In this document: in pieces, positions 16,515 through 25,275 of the stretch
Numbering within the stretch: position 1 is the stretch's first letter
Layout of the letters: each line of letters starts with the position of its first letter
NCBI GenBank assembly: GCA_019136135.1
Contig: JAGVUR010000108.1
Coordinates: 1 to 33,036 of the forward strand
DNA: 33,036 nt
Source of the DNA: Verrucomicrobiota bacterium
GTDB lineage: Bacteria > Verrucomicrobiota > Lentisphaeria > Oligosphaerales > Oligosphaeraceae
Reading direction: 5' to 3'
Notes under the pieces: model-generated
Databases searched by the model: none
Told to the model about the DNA's origin: nothing
What the model saw: only the letters and a program-made list of their open reading frames with translations
Program-made: the position numbers and the translations under genes

Positions 16515-17279
16515 ATGAAACGTTATGTCTATTTCACTCTTATCGAGCTCCTGGTCGTCATCGCAATCATCGCGATTCTGGCGGCCATGTTGCTTCCCGC
16601 CCTCAGCAAGGCCCGCAACAAGGCCCGCACCATTTCCTGTGTATCGCAGCTCAAGCAGCTGACGCTCGGCGTCATCATGTACATCAATGACAATGAAGAT
16701 CACTGCCCGTACTTCAGCTGGAATGCCAACCGCATTCCTGGTGGTTCCAATGAGGCCGCCTGCGCCGCCAAGCCGTGGCACCAGGCCGCCTATGACTATG
16801 TCGGCGACATCAAGACGTTCACTTGCCCCGGCAACACCAAGAAAACAGGCGCTGTCTATGGTTACTACATCGACAACTGGAACACGTTGAAAGGTTCCGG
16901 CAGCAACGTCCACCCGAACTACGGTTATCACGAATACGCGATGGCCTACAGCTACAAGATCAGCAGGTTCCAGACTCCGTCGGAATGCCTGCAGATGGCC
17001 GACTGCTCTGACGGCCTGATCGGCAACAACGGCAATGGCCTGGGCAATACCGGTGGCGGCAGCACCGTTCCGAGTGGCTTTTTCTACCGTATCTGCACCT
17101 CCATGGTTGGCGCGGGCGTGGTCAATTCGGAAGGTGAATTTGCCGGCAAGAGTGTCCATGACGATAGCAACAACCTCGGTTTCTTCGATGGTCACGTCCA
17201 AAACTACAACTGGCGCGAATGCCGCCGCAAGGACAATGGTGGCAAGATCCGTTATACAGATAATGAAATTGCCAACTGA
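16515..17279 (+). CDS. prepilin-type protein with H-X9-DG C-terminus
   Basis: 254 residues. A short basic leader (MKRYVY) precedes [20 protein letters not shown], then [16 protein letters not shown]; this is the class III signal cut by the prepilin peptidase and then N-methylated. Tyr, not the usual Gly, stands before the Phe, as is common in this phylum. The C-terminus contains [14 protein letters not shown], an exact H-X9-DG. Such proteins form very large families in Lentisphaerota and are thought to be surface or secretion pseudopilins; the role is not established. AAGGAG precedes the ATG, codon use is strongly C-ended and biased, suggesting high expression, and an intrinsic terminator follows. 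It lies between two large paralogous membrane proteins. Confidence 0.93.
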   Translation: MKRYVYFTLIELLVVIAIIAILAAMLLPALSKARNKARTISCVSQLKQLTLGVIMYINDNEDHCPYFSWNANRIPGGSNEAACAAKPWHQAAYDYVGDIKTFTCPGNTKKTGAVYGYYIDNWNTLKGSGSNVHPNYGYHEYAMAYSYKISRFQTPSECLQMADCSDGLIGNNGNGLGNTGGGSTVPSGFFYRICTSMVGAGVVNSEGEFAGKSVHDDSNNLGFFDGHVQNYNWRECRRKDNGGKIRYTDNEIAN

Positions 17280-17315
17280 TAACTCCGTTTATTGCAGTCC
17301 CTGCTGAACAAACAG

Positions 17316-17349
17316 CGCCCGCGAACCATGTGTTTTGCGGGCGTTTTTT
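17316..17349 (+). terminator. intrinsic terminator of the prepilin gene
   Basis: CGCCCGC and GCGGGCG form a 7 bp GC stem with a 14 base loop, followed by TTTTTTC. It ends only ~6 bp before the ribosome site of the next gene, so that gene is either read through or has its promoter within this stretch. Confidence 0.85.
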
Positions 17350-17365
17350 CTTTCAAAGGAGTGGC

Positions 17366-17377
17366 ATGCCAAGATGA
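17366..17377 (+). promoter_or_regulatory. three-codon leader ORF (M-P-R-stop), second copy
   Basis: AAAGGAG, 4 bases, then ATG-CCA-AGA-TGA, with the TGA overlapping the ATG of the large gene. The same leader as at 14380, inside a shared CAAAGGAGTG...CATGCCAAG context. Confidence 0.5.
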
Positions 17378-19494
17378 AACATCTGCTACGCAAAATCTTC
17401 TTTTGGGATGAGCCGACGCATGGCGCGTTTTTCGGGTTTACCTTGCTCATTACAGTGCCGTGGCTACTCTTTTCTCTCTTTGGCGGCATAATGATCGTTG
17501 ACTTTACGTTGTTGCGCACAGGATACCCGCAGATTCTGATTATTTCAATCCTGTTGATTGCCGCATTATATGTAGCGGTTCTTTTTTTGAAAATGCTGGT
17601 TGTCTGCATCAGGATGACTCCTCGTTTCTGGCGACGTCTGCTTGTTCTGTTAGTGGTTTACGCCACCATCGCCTTGATCTATGCCGCGACCATGCTACTG
17701 ATAACGTTTGGATCGGGCATGACTTTTTTCGATGCCTTGGCATGGCCTGAAATATACTTGCGTTGGTTTATTGCATTGGCTGGCATTTTGGGCATTGCCT
17801 ATCTGTTCCAGCCGATTGCCAAGCCTTGGAAGGTGCTTGCAAGCAGCATTGCGTGGATCGGTGCACTTTATGTGTTTTTGGTTATTTGCGTAAGTGCACA
17901 CGAACCATTCCGACTTGGTACATTACGCGAACTAAGTTGCCCCTCAGGGTTATATCTTCAGCTCCATGTTCATGCACTGCATGATTTCTTTGACCTTGGC
18001 GGCAACGGCTGTTTTTGGTTTGCCGCATTGGGAACTTCACTTCTTGCGGCGGCCTATCTTCTGAGCGGCAATATCCTGGCCGATATCGGCAAGCACCCCA
18101 CTCGCCAACTGTTCAGGCGCGGTGTCCGCATTCAATGGGGAGTATTTGCGGGAATCTATGTTGTCGCCCTCATATTCGCCATTGTTGAAACATCAAACTA
18201 CCGTCGGGCGATCCAAAAGCTGGAAACGCATTTCGGCCGTCCGATGACAGAAGCCGAGCTTGGCCGGCAATTCTACGACGGGCGCAAGGCAAACCCGGAT
18301 TTTTGGCGGGACATGGAGAAAGTCCTTAAGGAATACCAAAAAACACTTGCGGAGAATGAATGGGAGTTCGAGTGGCGCCCATACGCCATGCTTCCCGATG
18401 ACCTATATGCAAAAAGGAAAAGGGCTTTTCTGGCGAGCAAGGAACGCATCCTATTGGAAAGCATGGTGGAAGCTGAACTGGAGCCACCGGAACGCAAGTA
18501 TGCGGAAGATGTCCTGCTCAGAGCCATGCCAAATCCGGAACGCTCCTTGCTCGCAGAAATGTCGCGCATGGAAAGATGGCATATCCTTTACGCCATCGAT
18601 TCAGGTGATTTTGAAGCAGCGGCCAAGGCAATCGCACGAATGGACAATATCTGTGATTTTCTTCAGAAAGACCATTATTTTATCAGTTATCTAGTTTGGA
18701 TGCGCATTGGAAACATTCGCCTGGAAGCTTTGAATGAAATTCTGGAGTCGGGCATCCCGACTGAAAAGTGGCTTGAGGAACAGTTGCTGACACTGTCGGA
18801 ATTGGAAGCCAAAGTGCGACTGATGGAGAAGCAGGTTTTATATGGAGAGGCCGTTTGCATGCTTAACAGTTTGCATTGGCTGGGTCATCATGCCGGCAAC
18901 GCAACGGAATGGCCAAGTTTGCGTTACTATTCCTTGCGTTTCTATTTTCCGCAGGGATGGTGCCTGGCCGCAAACAATGTCAAAGGAGTCGAGAAGATTT
19001 TCCGCGTTGACGAATTTGCACAATTCCCAGACAAGGCAACAGGTTATCCGTGCATAGTGATGATCTGTCCAGATTTTTATCGTGCGAGCAGGAAGATTCT
19101 TGGCTTCACTGCTTCCTGCAGAATTCTCAGGGGACTTGTTGAGGTCGAATTGCTAAAGAGGCGCACAGGGAATTATCCGGAGACGATGGACAACCTTCCG
19201 ATCGATCCATTTTCAGGGCAACCACTGAAATACAGAAAGGGACCGTGCAAAATCAATGTACACATCTATCAGAAGGTCAGGCAAGACGAAGATATGCCTG
19301 ATGATGAAGGCATCGACGACCAGGACATGGAAGATTCCTATGAATTTATTAAGGAAGAACGTACCGTGGAAGCGGTACAGATCTGGAGCATAGGTCCGGA
19401 TGGCATCGACGATGGCGGGATCCTAAAAAAATATCCCGAGGACCCGGGAGAAAAGAAAAAAGATGACCTACGCTTCTTGATCCAGATGAAGTGA
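17374..19494 (+). CDS. polytopic membrane protein with GspG-like C-terminal segment (paralogue B)
   Basis: 706 residues from the ATG at 17374, chosen by match to the paralogue at 14388; an upstream in-frame start would overlap the terminator. About seven hydrophobic segments lie in the first ~280 residues; two more than in paralogue A, through an insertion of roughly 80 residues. The soluble middle part aligns with paralogue A (HFGRPMTEAELG, FWRDMEK). The C-terminal part repeats TGNYPETMDNL, PIDPFSGQPLKY and IWSIGPDGIDDGG, with an acidic insertion (EDMPDDEGIDDQDMED) between. Function unknown; link to pilin or secretion is inferred from the pseudopilin-like end and the neighbouring prepilin gene. 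Confidence 0.8.
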   Translation: MKHLLRKIFFWDEPTHGAFFGFTLLITVPWLLFSLFGGIMIVDFTLLRTGYPQILIISILLIAALYVAVLFLKMLVVCIRMTPRFWRRLLVLLVVYATIALIYAATMLLITFGSGMTFFDALAWPEIYLRWFIALAGILGIAYLFQPIAKPWKVLASSIAWIGALYVFLVICVSAHEPFRLGTLRELSCPSGLYLQLHVHALHDFFDLGGNGCFWFAALGTSLLAAAYLLSGNILADIGKHPTRQLFRRGVRIQWGVFAGIYVVALIFAIVETSNYRRAIQKLETHFGRPMTEAELGRQFYDGRKANPDFWRDMEKVLKEYQKTLAENEWEFEWRPYAMLPDDLYAKRKRAFLASKERILLESMVEAELEPPERKYAEDVLLRAMPNPERSLLAEMSRMERWHILYAIDSGDFEAAAKAIARMDNICDFLQKDHYFISYLVWMRIGNIRLEALNEILESGIPTEKWLEEQLLTLSELEAKVRLMEKQVLYGEAVCMLNSLHWLGHHAGNATEWPSLRYYSLRFYFPQGWCLAANNVKGVEKIFRVDEFAQFPDKATGYPCIVMICPDFYRASRKILGFTASCRILRGLVEVELLKRRTGNYPETMDNLPIDPFSGQPLKYRKGPCKINVHIYQKVRQDEDMPDDEGIDDQDMEDSYEFIKEERTVEAVQIWSIGPDGIDDGGILKKYPEDPGEKKKDDLRFLIQMK

Positions 19495-19786
19495 CTTGCC
19501 TCGTCCAAGCCATACATTCATCCGCTAATCAAGCTCCTTTTCACGAGTGCATTACCAGCCGAGCATGACAGCCCCTTGATTATTTCCGTTGAAAGCAGGT
19601 CGAGCAAAACGATGATAACATGATTGCTTCTCTTGAATTATGTCATATACTATGTCTTGGGCACTCTTCCCAAACAAACCAAGAAGATGGCAGCGTAGTT
19701 CGTCAAGTGGACAGTCGCCTCGCATCCAGGATTGCAAAGGCTAATTTACAGTAAATTGTGCACGCTCTCAAGTCGAGGAAACCAAT

Positions 19787-20413
19787 ATGATAGAAGAATT
19801 AAAGAGCATGGTAGGCTCGGATGAGACAACTTTATACGAAGGCAAACCAGATAAAACCACGTTCATTTTCGAAAGCATTTTCAACCCGCTTTTACCTTTC
19901 GCAATTCTTTGGACATTAATCGATTCATTCTTTCTTATAGGCATGGCCAGAGGCGGCCCTGATGGTGCTTTCATCATTCCGTTCTTTCTCCTTCACATGA
20001 TGCCGGTTTGGATATATCTTTTTGGTGTACTATTTTTATTCAGAAGATATAGAAACACATACTACATTGTGACTGACCACGCAGTATATATTTCAAGTGG
20101 CATTTTCGCAATGAACCTTGAAACGAAAACGTTCGCGGAACTTTCCCGCATAAACCTACGAAGAAGTATCTTTGACCAAATCTTTAACGTTGGCGACATT
20201 ATATTTACCACTGACCAAATCACCCAAAACGGCAGCCCGGCCGTATTGCGCATCAATAGTATTAAAAACTATCGAGAAGTATACCAACTCGTTAAGAAAC
20301 TACAAAAGGATATCTACTCGGACACCATGTATCCAAACGACTTGCGTCCGGAAGAAAACCACGGCTACAATACCAAATACCGTGGAATCAATAAAGATGA
20401 AAAAAACGGTTGA
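19787..20413 (+). CDS. membrane protein with bacterial PH (bPH2/YdbS-type) domain
   Basis: 208 residues. A short N-terminal segment (DETTLYEGKPDKTTF) leads to two membrane helices (about 34-54 and 64-87), then a bPH2 domain from ~88 to 165: RNTYYIVTDHAVYISSGIFA, then KTFAELSRINLRRSIFDQIF and VGDIIFTTDQ, which match the YdbS/DUF304 signature well. The C-terminus is hydrophilic. Such domains sit at the cytosolic face of the membrane; their ligand is generally unknown. GAGGA stands 9 bases before the ATG. A 292 bp gap before it holds no convincing gene. Confidence 0.85.
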   Translation: MIEELKSMVGSDETTLYEGKPDKTTFIFESIFNPLLPFAILWTLIDSFFLIGMARGGPDGAFIIPFFLLHMMPVWIYLFGVLFLFRRYRNTYYIVTDHAVYISSGIFAMNLETKTFAELSRINLRRSIFDQIFNVGDIIFTTDQITQNGSPAVLRINSIKNYREVYQLVKKLQKDIYSDTMYPNDLRPEENHGYNTKYRGINKDEKNG

Positions 20414-20493
20414 AAACTGGATTTTATTCCTAATTGATTTATTATCAAAGGGTTGGAAATTTTATCGATTCACCATATTGATGAATTGAAATG

Positions 20494-20560
20494 CGTCGGT
20501 CTTCTGTAGCGCCTTTACAAGGCACTACAATCATAAGGCATCAACTGCTTTTTTTAGGTT
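20494..20560 (+). repeat. CTGTAGCGCCTTTACAAGGC block plus TCAACTGCTTTTTTTAGG box
   Basis: The first part matches the reverse complement of 9267-9297, the second is the box also found at 9373, 14260, 23514 and 25625. It occupies most of the gap before the esterase gene. Confidence 0.7.
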
Positions 20561-20605
20561 GAATTCTAAAATTTCCTTTCAGCCACAAACAAAACATGGG
20601 GAAAA

Positions 20606-21940
20606 ATGACGACCAACACCCCGCCTTCTCCTCGGAAATTCCACCTTGACTGCAGCATGACGCCTTCCGACGGCATCGCTCGTTGCGGCGAGCCGGTCCG
20701 CCTCAACTTCCGGCTGCTGGATGATGGACAGCCCGCCACGGGCGTGACCCTGCGCTGCATCACCAAATGGGAAGCCCGCGAATGCGCACGCCGTGACTTC
20801 GCCGTTTCCGACGGCAACGAAGAGATGGTTGTGGAGCATTGCAGCGCACAACCAGGATGGGTCTATTTTGCCTTCCTGTTGCTGAATGCGTCAGGCGAAC
20901 TGATCCGTTTTCCCGGTAGCCAGATTAAACAGTTCACCAAAAAGGAAGAGTTCCTCTACGAAATTGGCGCCATCTACGAGCCGGAGAACATAGTCGCCAT
21001 CCCCAGCTGCCCGCCGGACTTCGACGCCTTTTGGGACGGCGAGCTCCAACGGCTAAAAGCACTGCCGATGGCGGCGCAGATGACACCGGCCGAGCCGCCT
21101 GGGGAATACGCGGGCAAGGTCAAGGCCTTCTCGCTGGAGGTTAACTGCCTGGGACGCTACCCTGTCACTGGCTACGTGGCTTGGCCGGAAGATGCCCAAC
21201 CCCACGAGCTGCCCGCCTGCCTTGACCTGCTCAGCCATGTCCTGCAGGACGTGCCGCTGAAATCAACCTGCCAAGAAGCCGCCGACAACCATGCGCTGCA
21301 GATGTACCTCTCATGGCATGGACAGCCGACCGGGCACCCGGAAAGCTGGTATGTCAACCACAAGAATGACTACTATCATCCCTACCAGGACATCGACGAC
21401 CCGCAGAAGTGGAGCATGCATGAGATGTTTTTGCGCGCGCTGCGCGGACTGCATTACCTCAAGACGTTGCCGCAATGGAACCGCCATGAGCTTGTGGTGC
21501 GTGGCGGCAGCCTCGCCGGCATCGAGGCCATCGCGCTGGCGGCGCTTGACGAAGACATCGACGTCGCCTTGATCAATGTCCCCACCGGATGCGAATTAAA
21601 TGCCCTGCAATCTGGCCGCAATCCGACATGGGTGTTCCGCATCACGGGTCGCGCCGAGCTGCTGGACAATCCCGCCGTTGCCCATGCGGTCGCCTACCAC
21701 GACGGCGTCAACTTCGCCCCTCGCATCAAATGCGAAACCTATGTCTGCACTGGCCTGGCCGACGAAATCTGCTTTCCCAGCAATGTCTGCGCCTTCTACA
21801 ACGCCATGACCAATGCCTCTTCCAAGCGGTTGACGATTTCGCCCACCAGCGGCCACTACGGCACAACCGTCAACACTGCCGGGGACAGCCGGCTGGCGCG
21901 ACTCTTCAAGCGGGTAATCGTCTCGGAGAACCGTCCTTGA
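20606..21940 (+). CDS. acetyl xylan esterase / cephalosporin-C deacetylase-like (CE7/AXE1) hydrolase
   Basis: 444 residues. An N-terminal Ig-like beta-domain (about 10-115) precedes an alpha/beta hydrolase of the AXE1 family, which starts with the typical CPPDFDAFWDGEL. The catalytic triad can be read: Ser302 in RGGSLAG (GxSxxG), Asp386 in TGLADEICFP and His417 in SGHYGTT. The RGQ motif of classical CE7 enzymes appears as HGQ (WHGQPTG, 238-244). No signal peptide, so probably cytosolic deacetylation of imported acetylated oligosaccharides, though the substrate is not proven. GGGG lies 7 bases before the ATG. Length exceeds plain CE7 (~320) because of the N-terminal domain, as in other Lentisphaerota members. 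Confidence 0.87.
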   Translation: MTTNTPPSPRKFHLDCSMTPSDGIARCGEPVRLNFRLLDDGQPATGVTLRCITKWEARECARRDFAVSDGNEEMVVEHCSAQPGWVYFAFLLLNASGELIRFPGSQIKQFTKKEEFLYEIGAIYEPENIVAIPSCPPDFDAFWDGELQRLKALPMAAQMTPAEPPGEYAGKVKAFSLEVNCLGRYPVTGYVAWPEDAQPHELPACLDLLSHVLQDVPLKSTCQEAADNHALQMYLSWHGQPTGHPESWYVNHKNDYYHPYQDIDDPQKWSMHEMFLRALRGLHYLKTLPQWNRHELVVRGGSLAGIEAIALAALDEDIDVALINVPTGCELNALQSGRNPTWVFRITGRAELLDNPAVAHAVAYHDGVNFAPRIKCETYVCTGLADEICFPSNVCAFYNAMTNASSKRLTISPTSGHYGTTVNTAGDSRLARLFKRVIVSENRP

Positions 21941-22127
21941 AAATCCTGGAGCGCGAGTGAGATCATCTCATATTTTCTCCAAGCACGAACCCAACAAGTC
22001 GGAAAAAGAATACTAGCCAGACGCACGAGACCATTAGCCTCGCCTTGCACATTATGCCCACGTGGCTTTTTATGCCGGCGGTCAAAGTGCGACTTCTTGG
22101 CACTCGCGCGCCCCAGCAACAGTCCTG

Positions 22128-22724
22128 TCATTTGCAGAACCGTGCTGTTATTTCGGCGATCCGCCGTCCATAGGCTTCTGCAGTCTCCAGGTCGCCGGCG
22201 GCCGGCGCGTCGGGAGCGGGGACGTCGAAGACGCTGGCCTGGGGACCGATGCTAGCGCTATTTCGGTTCAGGGCGCTGCTGCCTGGACCTTCCACGCTCT
22301 CGCTCTCCTGGGGTACATTGGTTGCCGCCAACTGATTCATCCCCACCCAAATCATGCCCATCTGCATGCCAAACACACAGAGTGCCAGCATGGTGTTGAC
22401 CTTGTCCCCGGAAAAATTGCTTGAGCAAGTGAATCCTCCGGCAATCTTGTCGCTCCAGGTCCGGGAGTACCACCTGCCCGCGCATTTTTCCATGAAGAGC
22501 TTCATCTCGGAGGAAATATTGCCCATATAGGTAGGCGTCCCGAAGACGATTGCATCTGCGGTATCAAGTTCCTCGAATTTCTCGACTGCATTGACGCTGG
22601 TGTACAACTTTACCCGCGCCCCGCCGGCTTCGGCTCCCCGAGCCACCGCCTCGGCTTGCAGTTTCGTGTGACCTTTACGCGAGACATAAACAATCGCCAG
22701 AAAAGGCTTCTTGCTCTTTGGCAT
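22128..22724 (-). CDS. flavodoxin-family protein, WrbA-like NAD(P)H:quinone reductase
   Basis: 198 residues from the ATG ending at 22724, with AAGGAG 9-10 bases upstream; a longer frame reaches 22763 without a better site. FMN phosphate loop VSRKGHTKLQAEAVARGAE, then ADAIVFGTPTYMGNISSEMK (second FMN loop) and KIAGGFTCSSNFSGDK, the WrbA-type order. A serine-rich insert (PQESESVEGPGSSA) sits in the region that in WrbA forms the quinone/NADH site. Members reduce quinones by two electrons. It stands alone, converging with the esterase gene. Confidence 0.85.
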   Translation of the reverse strand: MPKSKKPFLAIVYVSRKGHTKLQAEAVARGAEAGGARVKLYTSVNAVEKFEELDTADAIVFGTPTYMGNISSEMKLFMEKCAGRWYSRTWSDKIAGGFTCSSNFSGDKVNTMLALCVFGMQMGMIWVGMNQLAATNVPQESESVEGPGSSALNRNSASIGPQASVFDVPAPDAPAAGDLETAEAYGRRIAEITARFCK

Positions 22725-23291
22725 GACCTTAGACTCCTTTTGTTTTCCTACTCTTCGTATCAACCAAAAAACGAATCAATAAAATATCATCATGCAAACA
22801 ACCCCTTGTCAAACTGCAACGCTTCGCCACCGCTGTATCGACGCGCTCGACATGCCATGCCACACGCAGGGACAGGATATTTTGGCGGAAACTGACAAGA
22901 TCCAATGACCACTCCCAGTTGCAAAAACCAAGAGCATAATGTAGCATGCCATCGACCGGCAAGCGCTAGTTCCAAGCAGAAACTTCCTGTTCCATGCTTG
23001 CTGTTAGTTGGGCGGATCAAGGTGGATGCCGGGCGTCGTGCAGGAATTTAACCCCATAATTCATTGAAAAGCCTAATCTTTTCTTGTTTTCCCCTCGGTT
23101 TTAGTTTTGGACATCGCTTTCAGGTTGATAATTCCGATTAAAAAGAGTAACTATAACACTAAAAAAGCAGTTGACTCCATGACGCCAAGCACCTATCGCC
23201 CAACTACTTGTTTTTTGCAAAGGATTTTCCTGAAGCCAATCCTCAAGTCATTTGCACCTGATCATTTTCCCGGTCGAACCAAATGATTGTG

Positions 23292-23531
23292 GTGCCTTTG
23301 CAAGGCACTGTCTTTAGGTGGGATTCCTACCCCAGACTGAAGTCTGGGGCTAAGCATCGTTAAACACATGCTGCGCCGTTATGCGGTTCTTCCCACCCAT
23401 CCGACCCCGTCCGACCCCGTCCGACTAGGGATGCTTCATTTGCAGCCGCTTTACCAATGACACCACCTGAGTACGAGCACCCCAGGTTCCCGTACTTAAA
23501 CTGTTGTCTTGGCGTCAACTGTTTTTTTAGG
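23292..23531 (+). repeat. composite direct repeat left of fic (240 bp)
   Basis: Order: GTGCCTTTGCAAGGCAC palindrome, TTTAGGTGGGATTCC, CCCCAGACT-GA-AGTCTGGGG palindrome with GCTAAGCATCG, ~2.5 units of CCCGTCCGAC, TAGGGATGCTTCATTT, GCAGCCGCTTTACCA, TGACACCACCTGAGTACGAG, then CCCGTACTTAAACTGTTGTC and the TCAACTGTTTTTTTAGG box. The same order, with one tandem unit, returns at 25418-25642. Confidence 0.9.
23399..23426 (+). repeat. 10 bp tandem repeat, ~2.5 units
   Basis: CATCCGACCCCGTCCGACCC plus one partial unit, the same unit as the long array at 14064-14178. Confidence 0.85.
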
Positions 23532-23618
23532 TCAAAAGACATAGAGACTCGCCTCCCTCCGTCGAGAGCCAAGGCGAGTGATGCGGCGGAAGGCGCTGAC
23601 GGCGGTGGAGCAGTTCAC

Positions 23619-23685
23619 AAAATAGTTACATTTTCGACAAAACGCTTACTTTTGACATCATGTCTTGAAAAACGCTTACTTCTGC
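23619..23685 (-). promoter_or_regulatory. three phased AAAA-N2-STTAC-NTTT motifs at the fic 3' end
   Basis: STTAC cores at 23625, 23645 and 23675, i.e. spaced 20 and 30 bp. The third core contains the fic stop codon (AAGTAAGCG on the reverse strand). Flanks are A-rich on the left and T-rich on the right in each copy. Confidence 0.55.
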
Positions 23686-25175
23686 TCCGTCACTGGCATC
23701 AGCACATCCTTGACAATTTTCGCCAGGGATGCGATTTCCTCATCGGCAAGCTCCCGGAACATGTTCCTGCGAGCCTTGGGGAATTTCCCCTGGTTCTGCT
23801 GCGTGAAGAGAATGAACTGCGCCGCCTTCTTGTCCGGCATGTCCACAATCTCACTCATGAGTGAACGTGCCTTTTCCCACCGCACAAGATAGTCGAGCTC
23901 AGGAAGAAGCTCGTTTTTCAGCGTCTGCTCCACCGCGTCGAAGAAATCCTCGACGATCCTCGTGAAGTCGATATGACGGTAGAAATCGACCGTGTCGTTT
24001 TCAACGACCATGGCACCATCGGCCGCGAGACGGTACTCCACAAGAGGGAGCAGGCGTCTTGAAAAACTCTCCAGCATGCCGTCGTAGAGTTTCGCATTCT
24101 TGTAGAGAAAGGCTGAAACGGGGAAGATGACGTTTTCAGGGCAGAATCCCATTGCGTTGAGGACATGGTGCATCAGATACCTGTGAAGCCGGCCATTCCC
24201 GTCGTCAAACGGATGGATGAAGACGAAGGCGAAGGAAAGCACGGCGGCGCAGATGACCGCGTCGCAGGATGAACCGACAAGCCTCTCCGCAGTCTCCAAG
24301 TAGGCCTCCATGAACGGCTTCAGGTCGCAAGGCTTAAGACCGACAAAGTGGACCAGCTCTCGGCCTGGGGCGAGTGCCAGGCCGACATAGGCCTGGTCAT
24401 CCCGATAGTCCTTCTCCGCATAGCGCTCATCGACGATGGCATTCTGCAGGCGCAGAAGCAGCGGCTTGCTCAGACTGCCCTTGCCTGCCTCGCGCAGAAC
24501 GCCCATGAACGCGGCAGTCCTTTTCTGGGACGGGGTCTGACGCTCGATGGCATACGAGGACTTGGTCTCCTTGAGATAGAGGAAATCGCTCGCCCTGTAG
24601 ATTAGTTCGACAGGATAGCCGGAAATCGCCTCCTTCACTTGCGATGCAAGATCCTTCTGGAGGTATTCCCTTATGCGGGATGTCAGCCGGACGACAGGGC
24701 AGAAAATCGCATTGCCCGGAAGATTGCAGACCAGGCGCTGACGCCTGGCATTCCAGGAATGCGTCCTGTCCAGGCAGAAATACTCGTCTGGCGGAAGCAC
24801 ATAGCCGTAGTTCCCGGTTTTCAGAGGGGGGACGGGAAGTTCGCGCCCGGTCAGGTACTCGTACAGAAACCAAAGTCGGCGTACATAGATGCTGTGCGGC
24901 GATGCGGAGACCAGTGCCGCCATCTCCTGTACTTCAAGCCGCTGGAAGAGAGCCTTGAGAACTTCAAGGTTCACGCCTTCGTGCTTGATAGCGAAAAGAA
25001 GATGTTCCTGCCATGAGCCATCTGTACGGAAACGCCGGGGGTAATGGATCTCCATGCCTTCTGGAGTCTGTTCCCTGGACAGGACGGTTCCCGTATCAAG
25101 GAAGCATTGCAAGGTTTGCCCCACAACCGTCAGGGAAAAACGCTCTATCAAGTGGCTGTAACCAAGTCGTTCCAT
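23676..25175 (-). CDS. Fic-domain protein (AMP-transferase family), class II-like
   Basis: 499 residues from the ATG at 25175; a TTG two codons earlier is also possible, neither has a ribosome site. The Fic core motif HPFDDGNGRLHR at ~321-332 is complete, with catalytic His321, so it can transfer AMP or another phosphate-linked group from a nucleotide to a hydroxyl side chain. The inhibitory helix lies in the same chain before the core, as in class II: SSYAIER at 206-212, fitting [S/T]xxxE but with Arg where Gly or Asn is usual. The C-terminal ~120 residues form a helical extension. Target unknown; no separate antitoxin gene is adjacent. It is flanked by direct repeats and phased motifs. Confidence 0.92.
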   Translation of the reverse strand: MERLGYSHLIERFSLTVVGQTLQCFLDTGTVLSREQTPEGMEIHYPRRFRTDGSWQEHLLFAIKHEGVNLEVLKALFQRLEVQEMAALVSASPHSIYVRRLWFLYEYLTGRELPVPPLKTGNYGYVLPPDEYFCLDRTHSWNARRQRLVCNLPGNAIFCPVVRLTSRIREYLQKDLASQVKEAISGYPVELIYRASDFLYLKETKSSYAIERQTPSQKRTAAFMGVLREAGKGSLSKPLLLRLQNAIVDERYAEKDYRDDQAYVGLALAPGRELVHFVGLKPCDLKPFMEAYLETAERLVGSSCDAVICAAVLSFAFVFIHPFDDGNGRLHRYLMHHVLNAMGFCPENVIFPVSAFLYKNAKLYDGMLESFSRRLLPLVEYRLAADGAMVVENDTVDFYRHIDFTRIVEDFFDAVEQTLKNELLPELDYLVRWEKARSLMSEIVDMPDKKAAQFILFTQQNQGKFPKARRNMFRELADEEIASLAKIVKDVLMPVTEQK

Positions 25176-25180
25176 TTTCA

Positions 25181-25275
25181 AAACACTTACTTTTTTGATT
25201 TTTTAGTTACATTTCTCGTCTTTTCTTTTAAAATACTTACATTTTGGCGTTTTTCTATCGCAGACGCTTACAATT
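25181..25275 (-). promoter_or_regulatory. four phased AAAA-N2-STTAC-NTTT motifs upstream of fic
   Basis: Cores at 25186, 25206, 25236 and 25267, spaced 20, 30 and 31 bp, directly upstream of the fic start (reverse strand). On the fic strand the unit reads AAAATGTAAGTATTTT. The regular spacing of two or three helical turns suggests protein binding on one DNA face. Confidence 0.6.

Larger units (their letters stand above)
22725..23618. other. ~890 bp gene-free stretch
   Basis: The first ~500 bp show no gene, only a reversed AGCAGTTGAC box near 23167. The second part is the ~240 bp composite repeat at 23292-23531, followed by a GC-rich patch (GAGAGCCAAGGCGAGTGATG, GCGGCGGAAGGCGCTGACGG) that looks like another intergenic repeat family of this phylum. 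Confidence 0.55.

Noticed and set aside
19552..19737. 61-codon reverse frame in the gap before the PH-domain gene
   Set aside because: No ribosome site and no known motif; could be a remnant, but support is too weak to list as a gene.
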